From the NCBI GenBank assembly GCA_027293245.1, contig JAPUFZ010000080.1:1-8395 (forward strand): a stretch of DNA of 8,395 nt, written 5' to 3'. The translations under genes and the position numbers were made by a program. A model generated the notes under the pieces. The model saw only the letters and a program-made list of their open reading frames with translations. It did no database searches and was not told where the DNA came from. Of this stretch, positions 1 to 6,393 are shown in pieces. This DNA is from Gammaproteobacteria bacterium (GTDB lineage Bacteria; Pseudomonadota; Gammaproteobacteria; GCA-001735895). Each line of letters opens with the position of its first letter. Positions within the stretch are counted from its first letter, which is position 1.

Positions 1-900
1 ACTCCGGGCGGGATAGTAGGCCGCGGTATAAAGAGTGCCGAAGCCTTTGGCAAACTCGGTGTTGAACAAGGGTGGCTGTAAAAACTGCCGGGCGAAGCTA
101 TCAGCACTGTGCGCACCCTGGTCAACGACATCGGTTAAATACTCGAATCGCAGTGCGCTTTGCACCCTTTCCTGATACTTCGGCCAGCTACTACCCGCTT
201 GATGATTGGTCGCGATAGGCGCGTTGCTAACCTGTGTCATCGTATCGGCTGCTATCTTGAGCGTGGAATAGTTAGCGTTGCGATCGAGCAGTGTCACGTT
301 ATAGGCGCCGTGTACCGGAATATCTTTCGCCAGTTCGATCGCTTCTGTAACGTTGCTCGCATACTCGAGGATATAACGCAGTAAGATTGTAATGCCGAAG
401 CCTTTGCCAAACTCCTCGCGTCCACCGAAAGACATCGACACCGCAAGGCCATCTGCATTCATGCCATCGAGCACACCCGACATACAGTCGATCATCGCGA
501 TCACCGGGCGTTGGTCGAAATGGCTTCGCATTAACAGGCCGTCGAAAACAAAAGGCGAATAATCATAGTTACGCACGATGACGGGTTCGTCCTGGATATA
601 CACTGCCTGTGAACAGCCCCGGAATAAAGGCGGTGGGCAATACTGGGCGAGAAATCGAGCGGCGTGATCGCTGCCGCCGGCGAGTTCTACCATCGTTTCA
701 TAAGTAGGTATCAACTCGGGCATGTATTTTTCCAGTGCCTGTACCGATTCTAAATAAGTCGGTCGATCGCGCTCGCCATCGCGTAAAAACCATTGCCGAT
801 AAGCGGGCCAGAGTGCCAGGAATTCGCGTTGCCATAGAGAGCCGGGTTTCCCCTCGATGAGTGATCGGAAGTTAAAATCAATGTGAGTGGATAGTGCCAT
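1..900 (-). CDS. C45-type Ntn acyltransferase/amidohydrolase, 3' end beyond window
   Basis: Predicted autoproteolytic N-terminal-nucleophile enzyme of the acyl-CoA:6-aminopenicillanate acyltransferase (peptidase C45) family, which cleaves or transfers amide-linked acyl groups. The 300 visible residues start MALSTHIDFNF. A prosegment of about 95 residues ends at Gly95-Cys96 in FRGCSQAVY; by family analogy (Penicillium acyltransferase is cut at Gly102-Cys103) Cys96 becomes the N-terminal nucleophile after self-cleavage. Other family-like blocks are VRNYDYSP (109-116), GVLDGMNADGLAVSMSFGG (142-160), YNVTLLD (200-206), TNH (231-233) and GTLYTAAYYP (288-297). The C-terminal tail is outside the window. 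No signal peptide is seen, so it is probably cytoplasmic. The ATG overlaps the TAA of the upstream gene (TAATG) and has no Shine-Dalgarno of its own, which suggests coupled translation. The substrate is unknown; the family call is fairly firm, the reaction is not. Confidence 0.82.
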   Translation of the reverse strand, partial: MALSTHIDFNFRSLIEGKPGSLWQREFLALWPAYRQWFLRDGERDRPTYLESVQALEKYMPELIPTYETMVELAGGSDHAARFLAQYCPPPLFRGCSQAVYIQDEPVIVRNYDYSPFVFDGLLMRSHFDQRPVIAMIDCMSGVLDGMNADGLAVSMSFGGREEFGKGFGITILLRYILEYASNVTEAIELAKDIPVHGAYNVTLLDRNANYSTLKIAADTMTQVSNAPIATNHQAGSSWPKYQERVQSALRFEYLTDVVDQGAHSADSFARQFLQPPLFNTEFAKGFGTLYTAAYYPARS

Positions 901-1295
901 TAGAGCGGTGAAACCGGAGGATCAGGCAATATTGCGAATGGCAAATCTGTTGAATCCTCGGCTTCCGCGAGTGCGGTACCCAGCGGTTCGAGATCGTTAC
1001 GCGTCCACCAGCACCAGAATCCCTGGTCGCGTAACCAGCCACCCAGACGATCGATGCTATTCCATTCGCGCCCTGAACCGCGCGCATTAAATACGCGGCA
1101 GAGTTGCGAATCGACATAAACTGCCACTGCCCAGGACATCGGGTGCTTGTCCTGGTCACCGTAACCGCCACCCTGGTGCAGACGTTGGATACGATAAACC
1201 AGCGCATATTCACCCAGGCGGGCAGTGTCTCGCAATGGTGCCAGGTCGGCCTGGGTGACCGATCCGGTGATTCCTAGTTCGACATCTTGATTCAT
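900..1295 (-). CDS. Conserved-looking hypothetical protein, 131 aa
   Basis: I do not recognise this family. The protein is 131 residues, starts MNQDVELGITGSV, and has no obvious signal peptide or membrane segment. A central part reads VYVDSQLCRVFNARGSGREW, followed by NSIDRLGGWLRDQGFWCWW. This resembles a small alpha/beta domain with an aromatic-rich helix, and the end is acidic and proline-rich (ILPDPPVSPL). The frame stays open upstream to 1418. I chose the ATG at 1295 because a candidate promoter (TTGAAG-17-CATAAT on this strand) would start RNA near 1319, which excludes the more upstream starts; the Shine-Dalgarno there is weak. It is the first gene of a two-gene unit with the C45 enzyme, with a one-base overlap, so it may be a partner, maturation factor or regulator of that enzyme. 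This role is inference. Confidence 0.68.
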   Translation of the reverse strand: MNQDVELGITGSVTQADLAPLRDTARLGEYALVYRIQRLHQGGGYGDQDKHPMSWAVAVYVDSQLCRVFNARGSGREWNSIDRLGGWLRDQGFWCWWTRNDLEPLGTALAEAEDSTDLPFAILPDPPVSPL

Positions 1296-1299
1296 GGTG

Positions 1300-1328
1300 T
1301 TGACAAATCTGACTATTATGACTACATT
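1300..1328 (+). promoter_or_regulatory. Sigma70-like promoter for the VOC gene
   Basis: A perfect -35 box TTGACA (1300-1305), a 17-bp spacer and a -10 box TACATT (1323-1328, 4 of 6 consensus bases) predict a start near 1335 and a leader of about 100 nt before the ATG at 1435. The 17-bp spacing and full -35 match make this the best promoter in the window. Its -10 overlaps the -10 of the opposing promoter. Confidence 0.5.
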
Positions 1329-1354
1329 ATGCACCATGATGTCGAAATCTTCAA
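1326..1354 (-). promoter_or_regulatory. Sigma70-like promoter for the 131-aa gene and C45 enzyme
   Basis: Read on the minus strand: TTGAAG (complement of 1349-1354), a 17-bp spacer, then CATAAT (complement of 1326-1331, 5 of 6 consensus bases). The predicted start near 1319 leaves a leader of about 24 nt before the ATG at 1295. It shares bases with the plus-strand promoter, so the two probably cannot be occupied together. Confidence 0.4.
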
Positions 1355-1434
1355 TGATTCCGGCATCAGCCCTTGTTTGAAGAAGCAAGTCACTTGAACT
1401 CAGGCTTCGTCCTGACATTGGAGAATTTAGAGAA

Positions 1435-1989
1435 ATGAGTAAGAAAGTATCACCTATCCCTCGTGGTTACAGAACAGCCACCCCATGTCTGACTGTTAAC
1501 GGCGTTGATAGCGCTGTTGCATTTTACCAGGCCGCCTTTGGTGCTGAACTGCAGACTCGCCATGCTGGCGCAGATGAATCTGTTGCCGTACACGCGACTA
1601 TCAAAATCGGAAACAGCATCATTGCCCTCAATCAGGAGGCTCCAGAGCAGGGAGCTCTATCACCCCTGGCAATCAATGGTTCTGCATCACAAACGCATTT
1701 ATATGTTGACGATGTCGATGCTAGCTGGAACCGTGCAGTCGAAGCCGGCGCCGGCATTCGTACGCCCTTGTTCGACGCTTATTGGGGAGACAGAACCGGT
1801 GTCCTGGTCGACACCAATGGCCATCTGTGGTCACTGGCGAGCAAAATCGAGAACCTGTCGAAAGACGAAATTGCCAGTCGTGCAAAAGCTCAAATTGCAC
1901 CAATTGAAGGGATTGCGACTGAGCTTGAGTACCTTGACCAGGCTTATCTGGCTGAAGTACCTGTTCTGGAAGAAACAGTAGCAGCTTAA
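1435..1989 (+). CDS. VOC superfamily protein, PhnB-like (glyoxalase fold)
   Basis: A 184-residue vicinal-oxygen-chelate fold protein related to PhnB/glyoxalase-bleomycin-resistance proteins. The two beta-alpha-beta-beta-beta modules are visible. The first runs from ATPCLTVNGVDSAVAFYQAAFGAE (about 15-38) through HATIKIG (53-59). The second runs from THLYVDDVD (87-95) through YWGDRTGVLVDTNGHLWSLAS (116-136). His53 and His130 lie where metal ligands occur in many family members, but PhnB-like proteins often lack proven catalysis. The tail after 140 is longer than the fold needs. A GGAG at 1420-1423 sits 11 nt before the ATG. It is transcribed toward the amidase gene and probably from the promoter at 1300-1328. 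Its substrate cannot be inferred; possible roles are isomerase, dioxygenase-like enzyme or a binding/resistance protein. Confidence 0.85.
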   Translation: MSKKVSPIPRGYRTATPCLTVNGVDSAVAFYQAAFGAELQTRHAGADESVAVHATIKIGNSIIALNQEAPEQGALSPLAINGSASQTHLYVDDVDASWNRAVEAGAGIRTPLFDAYWGDRTGVLVDTNGHLWSLASKIENLSKDEIASRAKAQIAPIEGIATELEYLDQAYLAEVPVLEETVAA

Positions 1990-2000
1990 ACCTGGCTAAC

Positions 2001-2035
2001 GGGTTTTTAATCGATGGACTGGCTATTAAAAACCC
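2001..2035 (+). repeat. Hairpin 1 of the VOC-amidase spacer
   Basis: A perfect 11-bp inverted repeat: GGGTTTTTAAT (2001-2011) and ATTAAAAACCC (2025-2035), with a 13-nt loop. The first arm could instead pair with TTAAACC (1986-1992), which overlaps the VOC stop codon, so two alternative folds are possible. No T-run follows the stem, so it is not a standard intrinsic terminator. Confidence 0.5.
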
Positions 2036-2040
2036 TGAAA

Positions 2041-2079
2041 CGATTGTACTATCGCCATAAAGAGCCGGTAGTACAGTCG
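2041..2079 (+). repeat. Hairpin 2 of the VOC-amidase spacer
   Basis: A 14-bp stem: CGATTGTACTATCG (2041-2054) pairs with CGGTAGTACAGTCG (2066-2079) with two G-U wobbles and an 11-nt loop (CCATAAAGAGC). It lies only 5 nt after hairpin 1. The role is unknown; RNA processing, mRNA stability or a protein-binding site are possible. Confidence 0.5.
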
Positions 2080-2092
2080 TTGACCTGTTCAA

Positions 2093-2118
2093 CGGGCGGT
2101 GCTCGTATTCACCGCCCG
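2093..2118 (+). repeat. Hairpin 3 of the VOC-amidase spacer
   Basis: A perfect, GC-rich 9-bp stem, CGGGCGGTG (2093-2101) and CACCGCCCG (2110-2118), with an 8-nt loop. Only ATGTTTG follows, so the U-run of an intrinsic terminator is very weak. It ends 24 nt before the amidase ATG at 2143 and could reduce read-through or protect the amidase message. Confidence 0.5.
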
Positions 2119-2142
2119 ATGTTTGCAAATCCTGGATACAAT

Positions 2143-3549
2143 ATGCACTACATAAAAAAAACAGCAATACAACAAATTGATGCATTAAATACAGGTGAAA
2201 TTAGTGCTTCAGATTTACTCGAACAAACCATAGCGCATGCCGAGAAGGTTGATCCCTACCTCAATCCATTCGCGCAAAAGTTATACAACCGGGCCCGCCA
2301 GCTAGCCAGCGAAGCTGACAAAAAACTCAAAAAAGAGTCCGGTGGGCCGCTATGCGGTTTACCAATAACCATCAAGGACTCACAGTTTCTCGCGGGTTAT
2401 CCCTGCGCCAACGGTTCGAAGATCCTTAGGGATTTCGTACCGAATGAAACCTGCAAAGCGATCGAATTGCTCGAACAGGCCGGTGCTATTATTTTCGCCA
2501 AGACCACCTGTCCCGAGTTCAGCCTGACTGGAATTACCCACTCTGAGCTTTACGGCCTTACTTCAAACCCCTGGAACCTGGATCGAACCTGTGGCGGTTC
2601 TTCGGGTGGTGCGGCCGCTGCGGTTGCTGCCGGCCTGGGTGCTTTTTCGCTGGGTGGCGACGGCGGCGGATCGATCCGGATTCCCGCGGGATTTTGCGGT
2701 ATCGTCGGTTTCAAGCCGAGTTTCGGTGCTATTCCTCGAGAGCCCTGCTTTCCTTCCTGGCAGTCCATCGTATCCTACGGGCCGATGACGCGTAGTGTGG
2801 CCGACGCGCACCTGATGTACAGCATATTAAATCCCGATGCAGAGCCATATCAGGCGAAACCATCATTAAAGCTACGCGATTATCCATTAATAGCTTCAGA
2901 AGATCTCAACCACGCACCGGTCGATGATGATGTGCGGCAGGCATTTCGTGCCCTAGTCGAGAAACTTTCAGATGCCGGTGCCAGGATTATCGAAGATCAC
3001 ACTGGCCTGCCGTCTTCGGTTAGCACCTGGGTGGTAACTGCCTGTTTCGACGCGGCCAAACACGCCCGGGACAAGGCGCATCTTGAGCATAAGATGGGCG
3101 ATGTGGCGCGCAGTTTCATCCAGTTCGGTGAGCAATTCAGCCAACAGGAATTTGACGAAGCGCAACAACACCGTGATGTCATCCACGATGCATACCAGTC
3201 TTTGTTTGAACGTAATAAGGCGGGTATTTTGATCACCCCGACGATAGGCTGTGAAGCCTTTCCGCATGGCAGTATCCATCCGCACCAAATAGACGATACG
3301 ACAATCGAACTACCCTGGCTCGACTGGGCAGGATTCCTCTATGATGCCAATCTCGCGGGCCTGCCTGCCTGCGCGATACCCATGGGTGTCGGTGACGAGG
3401 GATTGCCGGTGTCGTTGCAGATTATGGGCCCGGTCGGCAGTGACCACGAAGTACTGCGAGTCGCGGAGGCGATAGAAGCGCTCATCGGCTGGCAGCAAAC
3501 AGTGGTAATACCCGAACCGTTGGAAAAATCGCAGCAACAGTCCGCTTGA
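2143..3549 (+). CDS. Amidase signature family hydrolase
   Basis: A cytoplasmic Ser-cisSer-Lys hydrolase that cleaves amide bonds (R-CO-NH2 or N-substituted amides); 468 residues, normal for the family. Triad from this start: Lys78 in PITIKDS, cis-Ser153 in CGGSSGG, nucleophile Ser177 in GGGSIRIPAGFCGIVGFKP. The two serines are 24 residues apart, as in characterised members such as FAAH and malonamidase E2. The N-terminus has the usual helical DALNTGEISASDLLEQTI segment, and the C-terminal part contains NLAGLPACAIPMG and LPVSLQIMGP blocks. The frame is open from 2014, but that would put coding sequence through three hairpins. The ATG at 2143, preceded by CTGGAT at 2132-2137, fits the family N-terminus. 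It follows the VOC gene by 153 bp and may share its transcript. The substrate is unknown; GatA-type function is unlikely without gatB/gatC nearby. Confidence 0.9.
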   Translation: MHYIKKTAIQQIDALNTGEISASDLLEQTIAHAEKVDPYLNPFAQKLYNRARQLASEADKKLKKESGGPLCGLPITIKDSQFLAGYPCANGSKILRDFVPNETCKAIELLEQAGAIIFAKTTCPEFSLTGITHSELYGLTSNPWNLDRTCGGSSGGAAAAVAAGLGAFSLGGDGGGSIRIPAGFCGIVGFKPSFGAIPREPCFPSWQSIVSYGPMTRSVADAHLMYSILNPDAEPYQAKPSLKLRDYPLIASEDLNHAPVDDDVRQAFRALVEKLSDAGARIIEDHTGLPSSVSTWVVTACFDAAKHARDKAHLEHKMGDVARSFIQFGEQFSQQEFDEAQQHRDVIHDAYQSLFERNKAGILITPTIGCEAFPHGSIHPHQIDDTTIELPWLDWAGFLYDANLAGLPACAIPMGVGDEGLPVSLQIMGPVGSDHEVLRVAEAIEALIGWQQTVVIPEPLEKSQQQSA

Positions 3550-3580
3550 AAGCACCCTCTTGAGAGAGAAGGAACAGGGA

Positions 3581-5032
3581 CTAGAACAACTTCGACTTAT
3601 AAGGATCGTGCGGAAAAACCGGTGGCTTCGCTGGTTCGATACCGTGAAACTCGGCATTGATCGCCGCGGTCCACATTTTAGCCCGGTCGCGTAATTCACG
3701 TTTTTCGGTTTGCATGCGACCGCGTGAAACGATGATGCCGAGATCGGCACCCTTGTAGGTGTAGTCGCCTTCACGATAGACGCGCAAATAAAAGGCTTCG
3801 TCGTTATCGATGACGTTGGTCCAGTCGAGGTCGTGGCGGTCGAAAGTGATGCCACCGTACTTATCCATGCGCCAGACTCCACTCGCCGGCGCGTGGGTCA
3901 ACTGACGCACCTTGTCTTCAGTCTGTTTTAACACCAACTGGCTCCAGAAATCGTATTCGTTCCAGCGATTTTGAATGCGGCGCAAATCAACCTGGTAGTC
4001 GACATCGAGATACTCGAGCAGGTGGAAAAGGAACAGGGGTACACCGCCGTAATGGGCGGTGATCAAATTGGTCAAAGGACTGGCGCCGCTAATGCGCGGG
4101 TTAACCTCGCCGAGATAAGGTGTGCCATCGTCCGTGTCGAGCAGAAAGTCCATGCAGAACACTCCCTTGTAACCTTCTTTGTAGAGGCGATTGCCGAGCC
4201 CGGCCGCCATGTTACGAAGGTCGCGCCGAATTTTGGCGTTAAATATCTTCGGCCAGACGTCGTTGCCGCACCAGCCGCCCTTATAGGGTGTGATTTCCTC
4301 GAAACCGGTGATATCGGTCTGGATCGGGCCGACCAGGGTACCCTGCCTTGTCACGCAAACCTCAACCGTTCCAGGCATATGGTTAATGCGCTTCATGATC
4401 TTCAATTGCTCGCCGATCATGTCCTCGGCATGCTTGTCCCAGTCGGACTCGCATTTAATGAAAAACGTGGTACGACCGGAATCACCGTAAGGCGTTTGCA
4501 CCACCAGGTCATCACCAAGCTTTGCCGCTTTGCAAACCTTCATTAACTCTTCGAAACTGTCGGCCTTACTGAGTGCATTGGGCGCACTGTCGATTCCCGC
4601 CTCGTTAGCGAGCTTGGTGAGTTCGATCTTTGAGTCCAGCCGATTTCTTAATGCGACCGAAGGCAGGGCGATATCGACACCCAGGTCCTTGCAGATTTCC
4701 TCGGTCTTTTCATCGAACATGACAAACAATAATTTGGCGGGGCCCTTGCCGGCTTTCTTAATCCTGTCGATGACTTCCTTATGCATCAGCATATAGTTGC
4801 AGACGTCTTCCATCGACTGGAAATCGCCGTCGCCTGTTTCTTCCGGAACGAACACGCGTGGATGTGCGCCATCGAAGGAATCGAAGTAATTGATATGAAA
4901 AAAGCGGTTAACAAATTTTTCTAACCCAAGCAGGTTAAAGGCGGTAGGAGAAACGAAAAATATCGGCGTTTCATTGCGCCGGAAATAGGTGAGGATGTCA
5001 GATAGACCGCGAAGCTTTGGATTTTTTTTCAT
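3581..5032 (-). CDS. ATP-grasp domain ligase (carboxylate-amine/thiol or biotin carboxylase-like)
   Basis: A 483-residue ATP-grasp enzyme, expected to activate a carboxylate as an acyl phosphate and join it to an amine or similar nucleophile. The pre-ATP-grasp region runs to about residue 130. The ATP-grasp fold then shows DSKIELTKLANEAGI (133-147), a glycine-rich loop VVQTPYGDSGRTTFF (177-191), the acidic MDF (Asp295) and the Mg-binding EVNPRISG (309-316; Glu309, Asn311). A C-terminal region of about 150 residues (YGGVPLFLFHLLEYL onward) is not a biotin-carboxylase C-domain I can name, and no biotinyl-carrier partner is near. The strong AGGAGA (5041-5046 complement) lies about 8 nt before ATG. 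It converges with the amidase gene. Automated pipelines might call it biotin carboxylase or carbamoyl-phosphate synthase-like; a stand-alone amide ligase seems more likely, as inference. Confidence 0.83.
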   Translation of the reverse strand: MKKNPKLRGLSDILTYFRRNETPIFFVSPTAFNLLGLEKFVNRFFHINYFDSFDGAHPRVFVPEETGDGDFQSMEDVCNYMLMHKEVIDRIKKAGKGPAKLLFVMFDEKTEEICKDLGVDIALPSVALRNRLDSKIELTKLANEAGIDSAPNALSKADSFEELMKVCKAAKLGDDLVVQTPYGDSGRTTFFIKCESDWDKHAEDMIGEQLKIMKRINHMPGTVEVCVTRQGTLVGPIQTDITGFEEITPYKGGWCGNDVWPKIFNAKIRRDLRNMAAGLGNRLYKEGYKGVFCMDFLLDTDDGTPYLGEVNPRISGASPLTNLITAHYGGVPLFLFHLLEYLDVDYQVDLRRIQNRWNEYDFWSQLVLKQTEDKVRQLTHAPASGVWRMDKYGGITFDRHDLDWTNVIDNDEAFYLRVYREGDYTYKGADLGIIVSRGRMQTEKRELRDRAKMWTAAINAEFHGIEPAKPPVFPHDPYKSKLF

Positions 5033-5067
5033 TTATAAATTCTCCTCTCCGGTATGAATTCGACTTT

Positions 5068-5122
5068 ACTCAATCTGTAACCAGCCAGGCGCCGTCGTTG
5101 AGTCATGTTTCAAGATTTGAGT
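5068..5122. promoter_or_regulatory. Three TTGAGT/ACTCAA hexamers before the ATP-grasp gene
   Basis: ACTCAA at 5068-5073 and TTGAGT at 5098-5103 and 5117-5122; the last two extend to TTGAGTC and are 19 bp apart as a direct repeat, while the first is inverted. They lie in the predicted leader downstream of the -10 box. They could be operator half-sites or chance; support is weak. Confidence 0.15.
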
Positions 5123-5139
5123 CTGGGCAATGTCCGGCA

Positions 5140-5169
5140 ATTATATAGTAGTTACGGGGATAGTCGTAA
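5140..5169 (-). promoter_or_regulatory. Candidate promoter of the ATP-grasp gene
   Basis: A perfect TATAAT on the minus strand (complement of 5140-5145), with a poor -35 TTACGA (complement of 5164-5169, 3 of 6) at an 18-bp spacing. The start would be near 5133, about 100 nt before the ATG. The weak -35 suggests activator dependence. It lies downstream of the 183-bp palindrome, so the ATP-grasp gene need not depend on read-through from the regulator gene. The rest of the 333-bp gap is the palindrome and otherwise featureless sequence. Confidence 0.35.
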
Positions 5170-5191
5170 TCGCTTTGTGCGCTTACATCGC

Positions 5192-5374
5192 AACCACGGG
5201 GCTAGCCCGCATTTCTCGCCAGATGGACAAAACCTCGCTTGATCTTTGAATCCACAAGACATTTTCCTCAGTTGGAAATACACACTGTTATTCCACGCCT
5301 TCGGAAAATGCCTTGTGAATCCAAATCTCGGCGCGATCATTTTGCCCCCTGGTGAGATATGCGGACTAGTGGTT
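5192..5374. repeat. 183-bp imperfect palindrome (long hairpin / MITE-like element)
   Basis: The two halves are reverse complements over almost the whole element, centred near 5284. The ends are AACCAC (5192-5197) and GTGGTT (5369-5374). Inside these, 5203-5222 matches the complement of 5349-5368 at 17 of 20 positions. The strongest block is CACAAGACATTTTCC (5253-5267) against GGAAAATGCCTTGTG (5303-5317), 14 of 15. The centre is TGGAAATACA (5273-5282) against TGTTATTCCA (5286-5295), 8 of 10, around a CAC loop. The left half has an extra GGGGC (5198-5202). Overall I estimate about three quarters of aligned positions pair. The right end includes the stop codon and last two codons of the regulator gene. 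No target-site duplication or transposase is visible. It may be a MITE-like relic or a structured 3' end that also terminates the regulator transcript. Confidence 0.7.
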
Positions 5375-6349
5375 TATCTGGTGTTCGCGGCGATGCAGAG
5401 CGGGCGTGGTACCGTAGAATTTTCGATAACAGGTGGTTAAATGCGATTGCGAGCTAAAGCCGACTGCAATTGAGATTGCCGCTATAGGTAGATGGGAATG
5501 TAATACCAGGGACTGGGCACGCTCAAGGCGGCGTTGGTTGATCACTTCGTGTGGCGTCTTGCCAGTCTCGCGCCGAAAAACCCGCTGTAGCTCGCGCCGG
5601 CTGAGGCCAACCAGGGAGGCCAGGCCAGTGACTGTCATGCGCTGTTCAACACCCCCTTCGAGCAGGCTCAGCGCTCTTTGTACCCGGGGTGAAAAGTGAT
5701 GGCTACCTTCATATACCATCGGTGATTCGAGCTCAACTGGCATGGAATAGTCCTGCAACAGCATTTGTCGCGATACCTGTAAGGCAAGTTCGTTGCCCAT
5801 ATCCTTGCGTACAATCTCGATAAATAAATCCAGTGTTGCGGTGCCACCGGAACAGGTCATGCGATTTCGATCAATCACAAAGCGTTGATAGCGGGCGTGT
5901 ACTCGTGGATTCAAACTACAGAAACTACTGAAATCTTCCCAGTGCACGGTAGCCGCGTAGCCGTCCAGCAGACCCGCCTGGGCCAGCAGAAAGGCGCCGT
6001 TGGTGATGCCGCCGATAATCCGGTCAGCGCGGGCCTGTTGGGCCAGCCATTTTAACAGTTTGGGAGCATGGATACGGTTCGGCTTGAATCCGGCCACCAC
6101 CAGTGAAATATCCGAGGACTCGGCCGTTTCAATGCTGCTGCTGGGATGTAACCAGAGACCATTGCTGTCCTGGATTGGAGCGTCCTGTTCGCATAGAAAT
6201 GACCAGCTGTAAGCGGGAGTCTGACAGAATCGGTTGGCGTGGCGCAATACCTCCATTCCGGCGGCAATACCAAAAATCGGAAACCCCGGGCACAGGCAAA
6301 AAGTAACATGCCGGCTCAGTGAATGGATAGTTGGAATGATTGTGCTCAA
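5366..6349 (-). CDS. GlxA-family regulator (DJ-1/PfpI-like domain plus AraC HTH), GbdR-like
   Basis: A 327-residue transcriptional regulator. Residues about 13-185 form a DJ-1/PfpI-like sensor domain (RHVTFCLCPGFP, GMEVLRHANR, GGITNGAFLLAQAGLLDGYAATVHWE). The nucleophile-elbow position is Asn117 (GGITNG) instead of the Cys of DJ-1 enzymes, so it should be a ligand sensor and not an enzyme. Residues about 220-322 are the AraC domain with two helix-turn-helix units (near 238-258 and 288-309). This architecture includes GbdR, CdhR and related regulators of glycine betaine, dimethylglycine and carnitine catabolism. The start is TTG: an in-frame TAA lies two codons upstream and no ATG or GTG precedes the first conserved strand. 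No Shine-Dalgarno is evident, and a TATAAT ends 2 bp upstream. It is divergent from the MttB-like gene, its likely target. The gene end lies in the 183-bp palindrome. Confidence 0.85.
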   Translation of the reverse strand: MSTIIPTIHSLSRHVTFCLCPGFPIFGIAAGMEVLRHANRFCQTPAYSWSFLCEQDAPIQDSNGLWLHPSSSIETAESSDISLVVAGFKPNRIHAPKLLKWLAQQARADRIIGGITNGAFLLAQAGLLDGYAATVHWEDFSSFCSLNPRVHARYQRFVIDRNRMTCSGGTATLDLFIEIVRKDMGNELALQVSRQMLLQDYSMPVELESPMVYEGSHHFSPRVQRALSLLEGGVEQRMTVTGLASLVGLSRRELQRVFRRETGKTPHEVINQRRLERAQSLVLHSHLPIAAISIAVGFSSQSHLTTCYRKFYGTTPALHRREHQINH

Positions 6350-6393
6350 TAATTATAATTAATGTCCCAATAATAAAAGAAATAAGCTTCATT

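Noticed and set aside
1721..2185. 154-codon open frame on the minus strand
   Set aside because: Antisense to the end of the VOC gene and the hairpin spacer; its start has no promoter or ribosome site and the sequence matches nothing known to me.
3310..3882. 190-codon minus-strand frame spanning the end of the amidase and ATP-grasp genes
   Set aside because: Overlaps two well-supported genes in other frames and is low-complexity Ser/Thr-rich, typical of a shadow frame.
3971..4546. 191-codon open frame on the plus strand
   Set aside because: Antisense to the ATP-grasp gene, which has clear family motifs over the same bases; no Shine-Dalgarno and no recognisable protein features.
5018..5032. 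Run of eight A at codons 2-4 of the ATP-grasp gene as programmed slippage
   Set aside because: No alternative frame of any length follows; lysine codons after the start are a simpler explanation.
5246..5440. Two opposing small ORFs (5246-5440 plus, 5152-5340 minus) with similar PxGExCGL peptides
   Set aside because: The shared peptide is explained by the inverted repeat, which presents the same sequence on both strands; neither has a ribosome site or a family.
5180..5440. Integron attC site
   Set aside because: The palindrome length is in range, but its ends do not match the RYYYAAC and GTTRRRY core sites, and there is no integrase or cassette layout.
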